A DNA stretch of 64,000 bases. Source: Ustulina deusta. Taxonomy: Eukaryota; Ascomycota; Sordariomycetes; Xylariales; Xylariaceae. A program made the position numbers and the translations under genes. The DNA is taken from contig JAJNNX010000050.1 of the NCBI GenBank assembly GCA_023159155.1, positions 186,001 to 250,000 on the forward strand, in the 5' to 3' direction. Below the pieces are notes generated by a model. That model had not been told where the DNA came from. It saw only the letters and a program-made list of their open reading frames with translations, and did no database searches. Numbering within the stretch: position 1 is the first letter of the stretch; each line of letters opens with the position of its first letter. This document shows, piece after piece, positions 22,537 to 34,205 of the stretch.

Positions 22537-23927
22537 ATTAAAAGTCTTATTAATACCTTATATTCTACTGCCAGCAAGCTTTTTACTAGTATATATATTT
22601 GCTAGCAATTTATTTGAAATACTTTACTATAAGCGTTTTAAATAGCGCTAGTAAGCTTTTTAACAATAGAACTAAAGCGCTATTAACTTTTTTGCTATAT
22701 ATAACTTATAGCAAACAATCTAAACATACAATATATATAAGTAAACAATAGCAAACGTTATATATATAATAGCAAGCGCTTATTAAACCTGGCGATCTTT
22801 TTAGTTTTAGCTATATATTTGCTATAATAACTATAATAATTATTTTTAACTTACTTAATAACTTCTTATTATAAAAAAAAGACTTTATTACTAGTATTTA
22901 TAGCTAAAACTTATAGGACTATATAATACTTATAAATCAAGCTTTATAGTTTATAGTACTAAGAGCGCTAATAATTAACAAATTCTTTTTAAACCTATAT
23001 ACTGATCTTTTTATTGCTATATATATAAATTTTATAACTACTAAAAAACATTTATATTAATATGCTAAATAATGTTATAATATAGCCTTTAAGTACTATA
23101 ATACTTACTATACTAAAGCTACCGATTTTTCCAAATAAATATAAAAAACAGTTTATTTTAACTACTAATTAATTTATATAAAAGCAATCTAAACTATCGA
23201 TTAATAGTATAATAATTTAAAAAAGCTTAGTAATATAACATAAGTAGCTCTAAAATTCAAATATAAATATAAATATATAGTATTTATTAATATATTAATT
23301 AGAAAATATATTATAGATCTAGTTAAATAAACTAATACATAGTTAAATAAAATTACTAAAGTCTATACTAAAAAGTTTAAAATAAACACTTTTAAGCTAG
23401 TTATTAATTTAGAAAAAGTTTTCTAAAAAACTTATTTAGACTAAACTATATTATTTAGGTCTATATATTATACTATTATAATAAATAATATTTTAAAATA
23501 TTAGATTATAGCTTTTAAATTATATTAAAAAGCTAATATATAAAGCTTTTTAAGAACTACTAGAAAAAGCGCCTAGTTAATATTTATTACTAAGGGCGAT
23601 TTAGTAAAAAAGCTAGAAAAAAAGCTTATTAAAGATCTAGCCAAAAAACTAGTTAAAAAGCTGGCCAAAAAGCCTAAAGAGCCCAAAGAGCCTAAAAAGC
23701 CTAAAGAGTCTAAAAAATCTAGTACTAATAATAATAGTAACAAAAGCAATAATAAGAATGGCAAGCTTACTAATTATTTTAAGTTTAATTATTTATTTAA
23801 AAGTAATATATAGCCTAGCAGTAGTAAAAAAAGCCCTAGATATACTTTTATTAAGCGTTTTTATACTAATACACATACTAAAGCTAAAAAAAAGAACCCT
23901 AACGTAAAAAACTATACTTTTTACTAT
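22537..23927 (+). pseudogene. Gag-like remnant of element C (left half)
   Basis: This AT-rich remnant lies between the 5' LTR and the nested insertion. Around 23600-23760 one frame gives a repetitive basic stretch with KxPKEPK-type units (LAKKPKEPKEPKKPKESKK). It is followed near 23770-23820 by a decayed cysteine-knuckle-like pattern in which Cys codons appear changed to Tyr/Phe-type codons. A basic tail with a zinc knuckle is typical of LTR-retrotransposon Gag. The nested element interrupts this part of the ORF. Most of the region is full of stops. Confidence 0.5.
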
Positions 23928-23932
23928 AGCTA

Positions 23933-24111
23933 TGTCATGCCTGGCATATTAGGACCGGTGCACACTTACTATATATATATACTATATCTGCACCTATTTT
24001 AATAAAAAATCTTCTTTTTATAAGCTTTAGTTTTATAAGCTAACTTTACTAAATATATAATTTATTTCTTTATATATTATATCTAACTTTATAAACTTTT
24101 TATTTATAATA
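23933..24111 (+). repeat. 5' LTR of chromovirus B (179 bp)
   Basis: It starts TGTCATGCCTGG and ends TATAATA, the last dinucleotide being the RIP form of CA. It is preceded by AGCTA. Confidence 0.92.
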
Positions 24112-25700
24112 ATTTTAAAGCTTTTTTTTAAAGTTATTTATAATATATTTGTATAATAGCCCCTAAAAAACCCGGACTATTAATTAGATTAATGCTTTTT
24201 AAAGAAAACAAATTAGCTATAAATAGCTAACAAAGCTATATTAATTTTTTTTTAAATAAGAATTAAAAATTAAAGCTTAGTAGTAATTTAATACTTAATT
24301 ATTAAAATAATAATAGTACTTTATAATTTAAAAGTATTAACTAATTTTTATTATAATAAAATATTTAGCTTAAAATAGAACTTAAAAAAATAAATAAATA
24401 GCTAAAAAAATAAAAATAACCTATCTTTAGATCGAAAGGATTTTAACTTATAAATATATATAAATTAATATTAAAATAAAAACTTAAAAAATATAAGTAT
24501 TAAAAAAAAGCTAAAAATTTAAAAAACTTTAAATTTTTTAACTTTTTAAATTTTTTTTATACTTTTTATTTAAAATATAAAAGTTAATACTAAAAATAAT
24601 ATAACTTTTTTAATTCTAACTTATTATTTATTTTTTTATTTTTATTATTATTATTTAATAAGTTAGATCTAGGTAGTTCTAACTATTAATTACTTTATTA
24701 TTATAAATATTATAATAATAATAAAAAGTTAAACATTAATTTTAGTTATTTTTTAAAATTTAAATATTTTTTATTTATTATATAGTTTATTTATAACTAA
24801 TAAGTTAAATAAATTAAAAAAACTAAAATCTATATTTAAAAGTTTATAAAAAAAGTTTTAATAAATTTAGATTTAAATTATTTATATAGTTAATAAAATA
24901 GATTAAAATTATAAAAACTAGTATTAAATCTTTTTTAAAAAAAAAGCGCGCTAAAATTTTTTTTTTTATAAATCTAATTAAAAAACTTTTATTAATTAGA
25001 CTAAAATTTTGATTTGCTAATTAATTTTTTTTATTATAAGTATTAGCTAATAGTTAAAAAAAGCTTAATAATAAGCTAATTAAAACTTTAAAATATTTAA
25101 TTAATATTTATTTTAAATTAAGATTTAAAAAAATAATAAAATAATAATAAAAAAGCTATATTATATTACTAAAAATTAATTAATTTATTTTAATAAAAAA
25201 TTATAAATTTTAATAATTTATTATTTTAATAAAAATTAATAATAGTAAATATAGTATAATATTATTAAAAACTAATAATTTTTGTTTTTAAAGCTATAAA
25301 GCTTTAATAAAAACTTTTATATTTAAATATTAACTAAATTAATATTAATAAACCTTAAAATTAGCAATAATACTAAAGCTTTTTTAAATAGAAATATTTT
25401 AATAATAAAAATTATGTTTACTAAAACTAAAAATATTATAATATAGTTTAAAGCTAAAATAACTTTATTTAAATTAATAACTTTTTAATAATTATATATT
25501 TAAAAAGTTATTACTTTTTAAATATTTTAACTAATATATTCCTAATATATTTTAAAAATAGCTATAAAATAACTTTAATAACTACCCGAAGCAAAGTAAT
25601 AATATTTAGGACTTTTTTTATTTTAATTATAAAAAAATAGGTTATATTAGTTATAATTATAAAAAACCTAACTAGTAATACTTACTAAAAAATTAAAAAT
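24112..25700 (+). pseudogene. Gag remnant of chromovirus B
   Basis: Near 25610-25690 a frame reads FNYKKIGYISYNYKKP, which has the spacing of a CCHC zinc knuckle (C-x2-C-x4-H-x4-C) with cysteines changed to Tyr/Phe codons and the histidine to Tyr. This marks the end of Gag. The sequence before it is too degraded to define. Confidence 0.6.
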
Positions 25701-26640
25701 ATTAGATTTAAAAAACTTAATTAGATTAAAAATAAAAAAAATTTAATATATTTTATTATTTATAAAAAAATAATTATTATTTAGATTAAAATTATTTATA
25801 TAATTTTTTAATATATTTTAATAAATATTTAAATAATAATTAAAAAAATAAAAAGTAGTTTTAGTTTTAGCTATAAAGCTTGGGCTAAAATTATAGCTTT
25901 TTATATTTATTTTGTATTAATTTTATATTTTATATAATATTTATTTTATTAACTTAAAAAAACTTTTATTAAAAATATTTGTTAATTTAGATTTTTATAC
26001 TAAATAAATTATATTAGTTATATTTTTATTTTATATAATAAACTAAAAAAAGTTCTATTTTATATTTATGTTTTATAATATATTGCTAAAAATAGATTTT
26101 TTAGTTATAGTACTTATTAAGTTATTTATAAACTTACTAATAATTATAAAATAACTTAAAAATTTTAGTATATTTATATTACTATTAATTAAAATAATTA
26201 GTTAAAAAAAAGTCTAGTGCTTTTTTTTTAAATTATATTAAAAAACTAAAAAATTATACTTAATTTAAGTTTAAATCGCTAGTTTTATAGCTTAAAGCTT
26301 AAGTATTTTAAATTAGTTATAGTTTATTAATTTGCTAAGGCTTATAAAAATAAAAAATATTGCTAAGCTATTATATATTTTTTTGAACTTTTTTAGTTAA
26401 AAAAATTAAAAATTAAAAAAAATTGTACTAGTTTTAAAAATGTTCTGCCAGAATTTTATAACCTAGCTAATTTTTTTAATATTAATAAAGCTAGCATTTT
26501 TTTATACTCTAAACAAAAAAATTTAGCGATTAATTTATAAAATAACGCTATAATACTTTATTATTTTATTTATTTATTAGCTTAAAACAAACTTAAAAAA
26601 TTTTAAGAATAATTTATAAAAATAATAGCTAATAAAAAAA

Positions 26641-27050
26641 TATAAAAATTTAAAAGTTTAACTAAAGCTTTTATTTTATTTATTTTTAAAAAAAATAAAA
26701 ATTTAAAACTATATATAAATTATAAAAAATTTAACTATGTTACGTAAAAGAATTGCTATATTTTTTTTTTTTTTTTAGAATTAATAAATAGACTTATATA
26801 TATTAAAATATTTACTAAGATTAATTTTAAAAATATTTATTATTATATTTAAATTAAAAAAATAAATAAATAAAAAATAGCTTTTTGTATGCGTTATAGC
26901 TATTATAAATTTTTAGTTATATTTATAAGTTTGTGTAATATTTTTGCTATTTTTTAACATTATATATATAAAACATTTAATAATATTTTAAATATATTTT
27001 ATATTATATATTTAAATAATATTTTTATATTTTTTATAAATAAAAAATTT
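26641..27050 (+). pseudogene. Reverse transcriptase remnant of chromovirus B
   Basis: A frame with scattered stops reads KAFILFIFKKNKNLKLYINY, RLIYIKIFTKINFKNIYYYI, KIAFCMRYSYYKFLV and IYLNNIFIF. These correspond in order to the conserved Ty3/Gypsy RT blocks. The FTKID and YLDD aspartates are now asparagine codons, as G-to-A mutation produces, so the catalytic site is lost as well as the frame. Confidence 0.85.
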
Positions 27051-28239
27051 TATATAAAATATATTTAAAAAATTATTAAAAAACTTTAAAATGCTAAGCT
27101 ATATACTAAGCTTTTAAAATATTAGTTCTATTAAAAAAAACTTAAAATTTTTAAATATATTATATTTAGTTAAAGCATTAAAATAAATTTTAGTTATATT
27201 AATATAATTAAATAGTAGCTATTTTCTAGTTTTTATTATAAGCTATAATAATTTTTAAGGTTTTATAATTTTTATTAGCGCTTTATTAAAAGATATTTTT
27301 AAATTGCTGCTTTTTTGATTTAATATTTAAAAAAAGGCGTAACTAGGACAAAAAAAAAATTAAATTTCCTTAGACTGTTTTATAGTAAAAACTTTTAAAA
27401 AGCTTTAGAACCTATTTAGAAAGGCTATTCTTTTTATATATTTTAACTTTAAAAAGCAAATATTAGTAAAAACCGATTTTTTTAAAGTAGCGCTAATAAA
27501 GAACTTTTCTTAAAAAAATAATTAAAATAAATAATATTTTATTATATTTTATTTTTATAAGTTTACTAATATAAAATTAAATTATAAAACTTTAGATTAA
27601 AAAATATTTATAATTATAAAATATTTTAAATATTAATAGTATTATTTTTAAAAAAAACAAATTACTAGTTAAAATATTAACTAATTATAATAATTTTTAA
27701 GTATTTATAAAAACTCTAAAGCTAAATAAAAAGCAAACTTATTAGTATATATATTTAGTTTTTTTTGATTTTATTATTAAATATAAATAAAGCAAGCAAA
27801 ATAGGGCTAATCTTTTATTACGCTAACCTAATTATATAAGTAATTTGCTTTAAAATATTAATTTTTTTTTAATACTAAAAAAAAAAATTGTAGTAGTATA
27901 AACTAAGATTTTTAATAAGTACTTAAAAGTACTAGTAAGCAAAGTATATACTGCTTAATTTTTAAAAAAAAGGACTATTCTTATATAAGTAGTTATATAT
28001 ATATAGGTACGAATAGCTATAAGTAATAAGAACTTTTAAAATCTAGATATATTATAAAGCTTATAAAATATAATTTAAAATATTTAATAAAAAAACCCCA
28101 AATATAAATTGATTAAAAAGTATATTAATATTAAAAAGTTTATAAATTTTTAATAAATAATTAAAAAAAAATTTTATATTATAAAAATAAAGTTTATATT
28201 TTTTTTTAAAAATCTGTTTATTTTTAGCTTATTAAATTA

Positions 28240-28800
28240 TATTATAATAACTTATTAGTAAAGCACTTTAAATAAAAACATATGCTTAAACTATTATAGC
28301 ACAAGTTTTTTTAGTTAAAAATAAAAACAAATATTAATAATTATATAAATAGTTATATAATATGCTTTAGATTAAAAGCAAAATATTACTAAAAATATAG
28401 CAAACTTAATATTTTATTTATATTTTTAGCTTTTATATAAAAACTATTTATAGATTTTATAATTAGATTATTTTTAATTTTTTATAAAAACTATTAAATT
28501 AATTATATTTTAGTAATTATTAATAGATTTATTAAATTAATATATTTATTTTTTATTAATATTAAAATAATTTTAATATAGCTTGCTACCTTATTTTATT
28601 AAAAAATTAAATATATTTATAGAAATTCTATAAGTATTATATTAGATCGTAGTTCTTTTTTTACTAGTTATTTTTAATTAAACTTATATTATTATTTTAA
28701 GATTAAAAAAAGATATTTGGTTATATTTTATTTTAGAACTAATAAGCAAATAAAGCATATAAATTAGATAATTAAAAACTACTTTAGATGCTTTATTAAT
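28240..28800 (+). pseudogene. Integrase remnant of chromovirus B
   Basis: The frame reads the zinc-binding-like part (LLVKHFK..HMLKLL, about 28240-28290), the core around IDFIIRLF / ILVIINRFIKLI (about 28449-28540), DRSSFFTSYF (about 28648) and FYFRTNKQIKHIN (about 28720-28760), the counterpart of the HPQTDGQTERxN block. Stops occur throughout. Confidence 0.82.
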
Positions 28801-29327
28801 AGTAAATAAACTAATTAGCTATAATTATTTTTTTTAAATATATTTTATAATTAATTTAGCTATTAATAGTATAACTAGCAAGTTATCTTTTGAAGCCCTA
28901 TATAGCTATATATTAAAGTTTAGATTATTTATTAAGGATAATTTTATTTTAAAAGGGGTGCTAGTAGTATAAAAATAATTATAAAAATTATAAACTATTA
29001 AAAATAACTTAAAAAATTAGTAGGAAATTATAGTTAAAAAGTATTAAAAATATTATAATATTAAATATAAACTTATAATTTATAAAGTTAAAAATATAGT
29101 AATATTATTTATAAAAAACTTAAGTTTTAAATATTTTAAATTTATACTTAAGTTTATTAGCTTATTTTAGATCTTTAGCTATATTAGATTATAAGCGTAT
29201 TGTTTTATATTTTTAGTATAATATGCCTATTTTTATAATATTTTTTTATTTAACTATTTAAACTTTAAAAAGCTAATACTATATATAATTTATTTATGCT
29301 AGATTTTATAAATAATTTAGATAAGTA

Positions 29328-29475
29328 AGAAATTAAAAATATAATAATAAAATAAATATATAATTATAAGTTATACTATAAGGTTAAATAAAAAGGTTGG
29401 CTAATTAAATATAACTAATAAGTATTAATTATTAATATTATAATATTTAAAATAATACAAACTTTTGAATAATAG
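29328..29475 (+). pseudogene. Chromodomain remnant after integrase
   Basis: The frame reads KLYYKVK*KGWLIKYN** then IIQTFE, matching the Y-LVKWKGW-x4-NTW core and C-terminal helix of a chromodomain with Trp codons changed to stops. Chromoviral integrases use this domain to target heterochromatin, which fits insertion into another repeat. Confidence 0.72.
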
Positions 29476-30920
29476 CAAAGTTACTAAAAAAAGAAAAATT
29501 TTTAACTTAATAATTTATATTTAAACTAGTTATAAAAAAAGATTAATTATTTTTATTTTTATTTAAAGGTATTTTGTTTTGTTACTTAAGAACTTATTAC
29601 TTTTATAATTGTATTGGCCTAAAATTCTAGCAAGTTAACAAAAACAAACTTATAAATACTTATATAGTTAGAATTAAACTAATTATTTTAAATATTTGAT
29701 TTATATTTTATTATTAAGCTATATATAAACTATTTCTAAAATTAGATTTTATTAAAATAGGTAATATTTATATTAGTTATATTAGCTAATTTAGTAGTTT
29801 AAATAATTTGATTAGCAGTACTTACTACTGCTTTTTATATTTTTAATATAAAATAATAAATAGCTAATATTTATGGTATATAACTATAATTTTTAAATTA
29901 AAAGTATAGGATATTCTTATAGAAATATATTTAGTATTAAGCTAGTGTTTAATTATATTAGATAATTTTATAAATTAAAAATAAATAAAAGTACTTATAG
30001 CGTTAAAAAAAATATATGCTATTATTTAAAGCAGTACATTTTTTTGCTATATTATTATTTAGGTATATATAGTATAAGTATTTTAAACTTATATAAATAA
30101 CTAATAAATATACTATAAAATAAAAATAGAACTACTTATTTTTAAATTGTTTAAAGTATTAGTAATTTTAAACTAGAAGCAATAAGTTGCTATAAAACAG
30201 CATAATATTTTTAGTAAATAAAATTAAATACTAGCAAATTGCTAATAAAACTTTAGAAGTGCTTGCTAAGCACTTAAGCTTATTTTATTTATAATTTTAT
30301 AGCTATTTTTGTCTAATTTAAAGTTAAAAAATTAACAAAACTAGTTTAATAATTTATTTATATAAACTATATTAAAAAATATTAAACCTAAAACTTAATT
30401 ATATAGTATATTTAAGTTAGTAAAAATATTAATATAAAATAAATATAATTATATTTACTAGCTTATATGTTTTTTTGCTTTTTTAATATTTATTATAAAA
30501 GGAGGCCTTTGCTTTTTTTATTATATAAATAACTTAAATAAGCCGGCCAAAATTGGGCTAAGCCCTATTATAAATACTGCTAAAACAGCGTTAGTATATA
30601 TGTGCTTTATAAACTAGATCTTTAGCAGCTTTGCGCTTATATGCTTTATTTTTAGCGCACATACTCTATTTGCGTATATAACGCTTATAGTTATAGTAAT
30701 TATAACTATTAATTACTTTTTAATAAGTTTTATACTAGAAGCAATAGTTGTAGCAAATAATAAAAAGTTTATTATTTAAAAAAAAAGCAATAGAGTTAGT
30801 ATTAAATATAGTAATATTAGCATAGAAAAAAAAAATAAAATAAAAAAAGTATAGAAAAGGTAAAAAATAATGGTAGTAAAGTAAAAAAGTAGCTAAAACT
30901 AACTAAAATAATAGCAGTAG

Positions 30921-30922
<2 letters not shown>

Positions 30923-30954
<32 letters not shown>
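30923..30954 (+). repeat. Poly-A run of 32
   Basis: An uninterrupted A32 lies between the chromodomain remnant and the 3' LTR of copy B. Surrounding sequence (30500-31390) retains more G and C than the pol region. Confidence 0.9.
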
Positions 30955-30958
<4 letters not shown>

Positions 30959-31370
30959 TAAGCTAAAGTATTTATATAAAACTAGATTAGTTTTATAAAT
31001 AATTTATATATAGCTTACGCTTAAATTATTAGCATTAAAATTTACTATATATTTAAATATATAATATATATATATATATTATATTATATATATACTAAAA
31101 CTTCTAATTAATAATATTATATAAATACTAAAATATTTATATTAATAATAATAATAATATTATATATTACTAATATAATAGAAATATTTATATATTTATA
31201 CTTATAAATACTTAATTAATTATATTGTATTAATTATATATATATTACTTTAATTTTATATAAACCCTATACTTAAATTACCTCTTATCTATACATATAT
31301 ATACTACCTACTTATACTATATACCTTATATTTTGCATACTTATATATATTAAGTTAAGAACAACCTAAC

Positions 31371-31387
31371 TAAAAAAAAAAGGATAG
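31371..31387 (+). other. Polypurine tract of chromovirus B
   Basis: An A-rich purine run ending GGATAG lies directly before the 3' LTR, where plus-strand synthesis is primed in LTR elements. Confidence 0.6.
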
Positions 31388-31388
31388 T

Positions 31389-31567
31389 TATTATGCCTGG
31401 CATACTAGGACCGGTGCACACTTACTATATATATATACTATATCTGCACCTATTTTAATAAAGAATTTTTCTCCTATAAGCTTTAGTTTTATAAGCTAAC
31501 CTTACTAAATATATAACTTATCCTTTTATATATTGTACCTAACCTCGTGAACTTCCCATTTATGATA
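31389..31567 (+). repeat. 3' LTR of chromovirus B (179 bp)
   Basis: It starts TATTATGCCTGG, the RIP form of TGTCATGCCTGG, and ends TATGATA. It is followed by AGCTA. It keeps more C and G in its second half than the 5' LTR does. Confidence 0.92.
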
Positions 31568-31572
31568 AGCTA

Positions 31573-33560
31573 TTATTTAAAAACATATTACTAGTATATT
31601 TTTCTAGAGCTTAAACCTAATAAATAAATCTTTAACCCTATAACTAAGCAACTAGCTAGCTAGCAAATAAAAGGCAATAAAGACGCCTAGCATACTTTTA
31701 AAAAAGTATAAAAATAACTAAACTTATACTAAAAAAGTAACAATTATTTTGCAAAGTACTAACAAGATCTATTTATTTAAAAGCTAGTACTTAATATTTA
31801 TTAGCTAAAAAAGTAGTAATTATTTTATAAGTTGCTAACAAGATCTAATTAACTAAAAGTACTGCTTTATATTTAATTATAACTATTAAATTTTAATAAA
31901 AGCTTTATTATAACAAAAAAAAAAAGCTTTTAAAAAAACTTATTAATTGTTTTATAACTGATTATAACTATTAAATATTATTAAAAGCTTTATAATAGCA
32001 AAGAAAGAAATATTTTTATAAAGCTTACTATATACTATATATAAGTATGTTTTATAATACTGCTTAATATAGCAATAAAAAAAATACTTCTATAAAGTTT
32101 ATTATATATAATATATAAGTATGTTTTATAGCACTGCTCTATAACTAATTATAGCTATTAAATCCTATTAAAAGTTTTGCTAGTAAAAAAAAAAACGTTT
32201 TTAAAAAGCTTATTACATATTTATTATAGCTACTAAATACTATTAAAAATAGTATACTATATAAAAAAGTAATAATCACTTTATAAAATACTAATAAGAT
32301 TTAAAAGCTAGTACTTAGTATTTATAAAGCTAAAAAGGTAGCAATTACCCCTTAACCTACTAACAAGATTTATTTTATAAAATTTATTCTATTAAAAGCT
32401 AGTACTTAGTATTTACTAACTAAAAAAGTAGTAATTACCTCGTAATATATTAATAAGATCTATTTTGCTAAAAATATTGCTTTACATCTAATTATAGCTA
32501 CTAAATCTTAATAGAAGCTTTGTTATAGCAAAAAAAAAATACTTTTATAAAACTTACTACAAGCTATATATATATACGTTTTATATTAAACCGCTATATA
32601 ACCTATTATAACTACTAAATACTATTAAAAGCCTTGCTAACAAAAAGAGAAAAGCTTTTAAAAAAGCCTATTAACTACTTATATAACTTATTACAGCTAC
32701 TAAATACTATTAAAAGCTTTACAATAACAAAAAAAATGCTTCTATAAAACTTATTATATATAACATATAAATACGTTCTGTAATACTGTTTTATAACTAA
32801 TTATAGCTATTAAATCCTATTAAAAGCTTTGCTATAGCAAAAAAAAAAACGCTTCTAAAAAACTTATTATATACCTATTACAGCTACTAAATACTATTAA
32901 AAGCATAATAAAAAAAAATACTTTTAAAAAGCTTATTATATACGTACTATAGCTATTAAATATTATTAAAAGCACTATAAAAAAAAAGAAGTCTTTAGAG
33001 AGCTTCTAATATATAACGCATAAGTACGTAAAAAAGCCCCTAGAAAGCTTATTACACACTTGTTATAACCGCTAAACACTATTAAAAGTACTATTAAACT
33101 TATTACAACTTATTATAGCTACTATATATTATTAAAAGCTTTACAAAACAACTAATATAAAAGAGAAACCCTTTAAAAAGCCTATTAATTATTATATAAC
33201 TAATTATAGCTATTAAATACTATTTTAAAAGCTTTGCAATAACAAAAAAAAAGCAAAAAAAGAAATATTTTTATAAAGCTTACTATATACTCTATATAAT
33301 ACTACTAGTAATAAAAAAGAAATATTACTAAAAAACCTCTAATATATAATATATAAATATATAAAAAAGCTTTTAAAAAGCTTATTATATATTTATTATA
33401 ACTGCTTAATACTATTAAAAGCACTACAAAAAAAGTAATACCTTTAAAAAAACCTATTATATATATATTATAAATACTAAATACTAGCTTTATAAAAGTA
33501 CTAATATAAAAAAAAATACTTCTTAAAAACTTACTACTATTTATAATAAGTATTAATAAT
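31573..33560 (+). repeat. Tandem-repeat mosaic inside element C
   Basis: Two degenerate repeat families alternate. One carries the core ACTATTAAAAGCTTTG with a following A-run and TTATTATATA (at least twelve copies between about 31890 and 33420, spaced about 70-110 bp). The other carries TAGTAATTA..AACAAGATCTA..AAAGCTAGTACTTA (about 31730, 31800, 32265, 32330 and 32400). No pol domain was found. Confidence 0.75.
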
Positions 33561-34200
33561 AGATTTATTACTATACTAAATAGCTAAAAAATTAGCCTAT
33601 AGCTATATATTTAAGCCTTATATATTTTAATTAAAAAATTGCGCTAAAGTTATATATTAAACTTTATATATTTTAATCAAAAAATCAACATAGCTATAAA
33701 CCATTAAAATTATATATTTAAGCGTTACATTTTTAATCAAAAGATTGCGCCAAAAAAACAGCACTACAAACTAGAAATAAAAATAGCTATATTAGTAAAC
33801 CTACAAACACTACTTTTAACTAATACAAAAAAATTGTTAAAACAAGCGTATTACTACTAAATATAAAAATCACTAACAAAAACATATTAACACTAAAAAC
33901 AGACCATTAATACAAGCGTATTAACACTTAATACATAAATTATTAATAGGAACATATTATCGCTAAAGACAGAGATTATCAAAGCAAACATATCACCGCC
34001 GAATACAAAGATCATTATATTCAAAGAATTGCCTACAAAAACCCATATATACACAAAAAACCACTATATCTGCCTAATACAAACGTATTAACGCCAAACA
34101 CCAAGATCACTATACATATACGGACCAATACACACCTATATGCCACCTCTAAATACAATTATATAAATAAGCAAAGCCACTAAAATAGCCTTACCTAAAA
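33560..34200 (+). repeat. Second tandem-repeat section inside element C
   Basis: Three copies of a unit containing TATATATTTAA..TTTTAATCAAAAAATTGCGC lie at about 33600-33750. Four or more copies of a unit containing AAACGTATTA / CACTAAA..ACAAAGATCATTA lie at about 33830-34110. The plus strand here keeps many C (including CpA) but has very few G. Confidence 0.65.
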
Positions 34201-34205
34201 AGGTA

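Larger units (their letters stand above)
23933..31567 (+). mobile_element. Complete nested Ty3/Gypsy chromovirus copy B, RIP-degraded
   Basis: It is 7635 bp with two 179-bp LTRs and a 5-bp AGCTA duplication (23928-23932 and 31568-31572), inserted inside element C. Recognisable remnants in order are Gag with a CCHC-like knuckle (about 25610-25690), RT (26641-27050), integrase (28240-28800) and a chromodomain (29328-29475). That order plus the chromodomain defines a chromovirus. About 1.9 kb of apparently non-coding sequence with a 32-base poly-A run separates the chromodomain from the 3' LTR. A purine-rich tract (31371-31387) precedes the 3' LTR. No standard TGG-type primer-binding site follows the 5' LTR. 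All frames are ruined by transitions. Confidence 0.92.

Noticed and set aside
31700..33560. CRISPR-like array
   Set aside because: The repeats are degenerate, vary in spacing and lie inside a eukaryotic LTR element.
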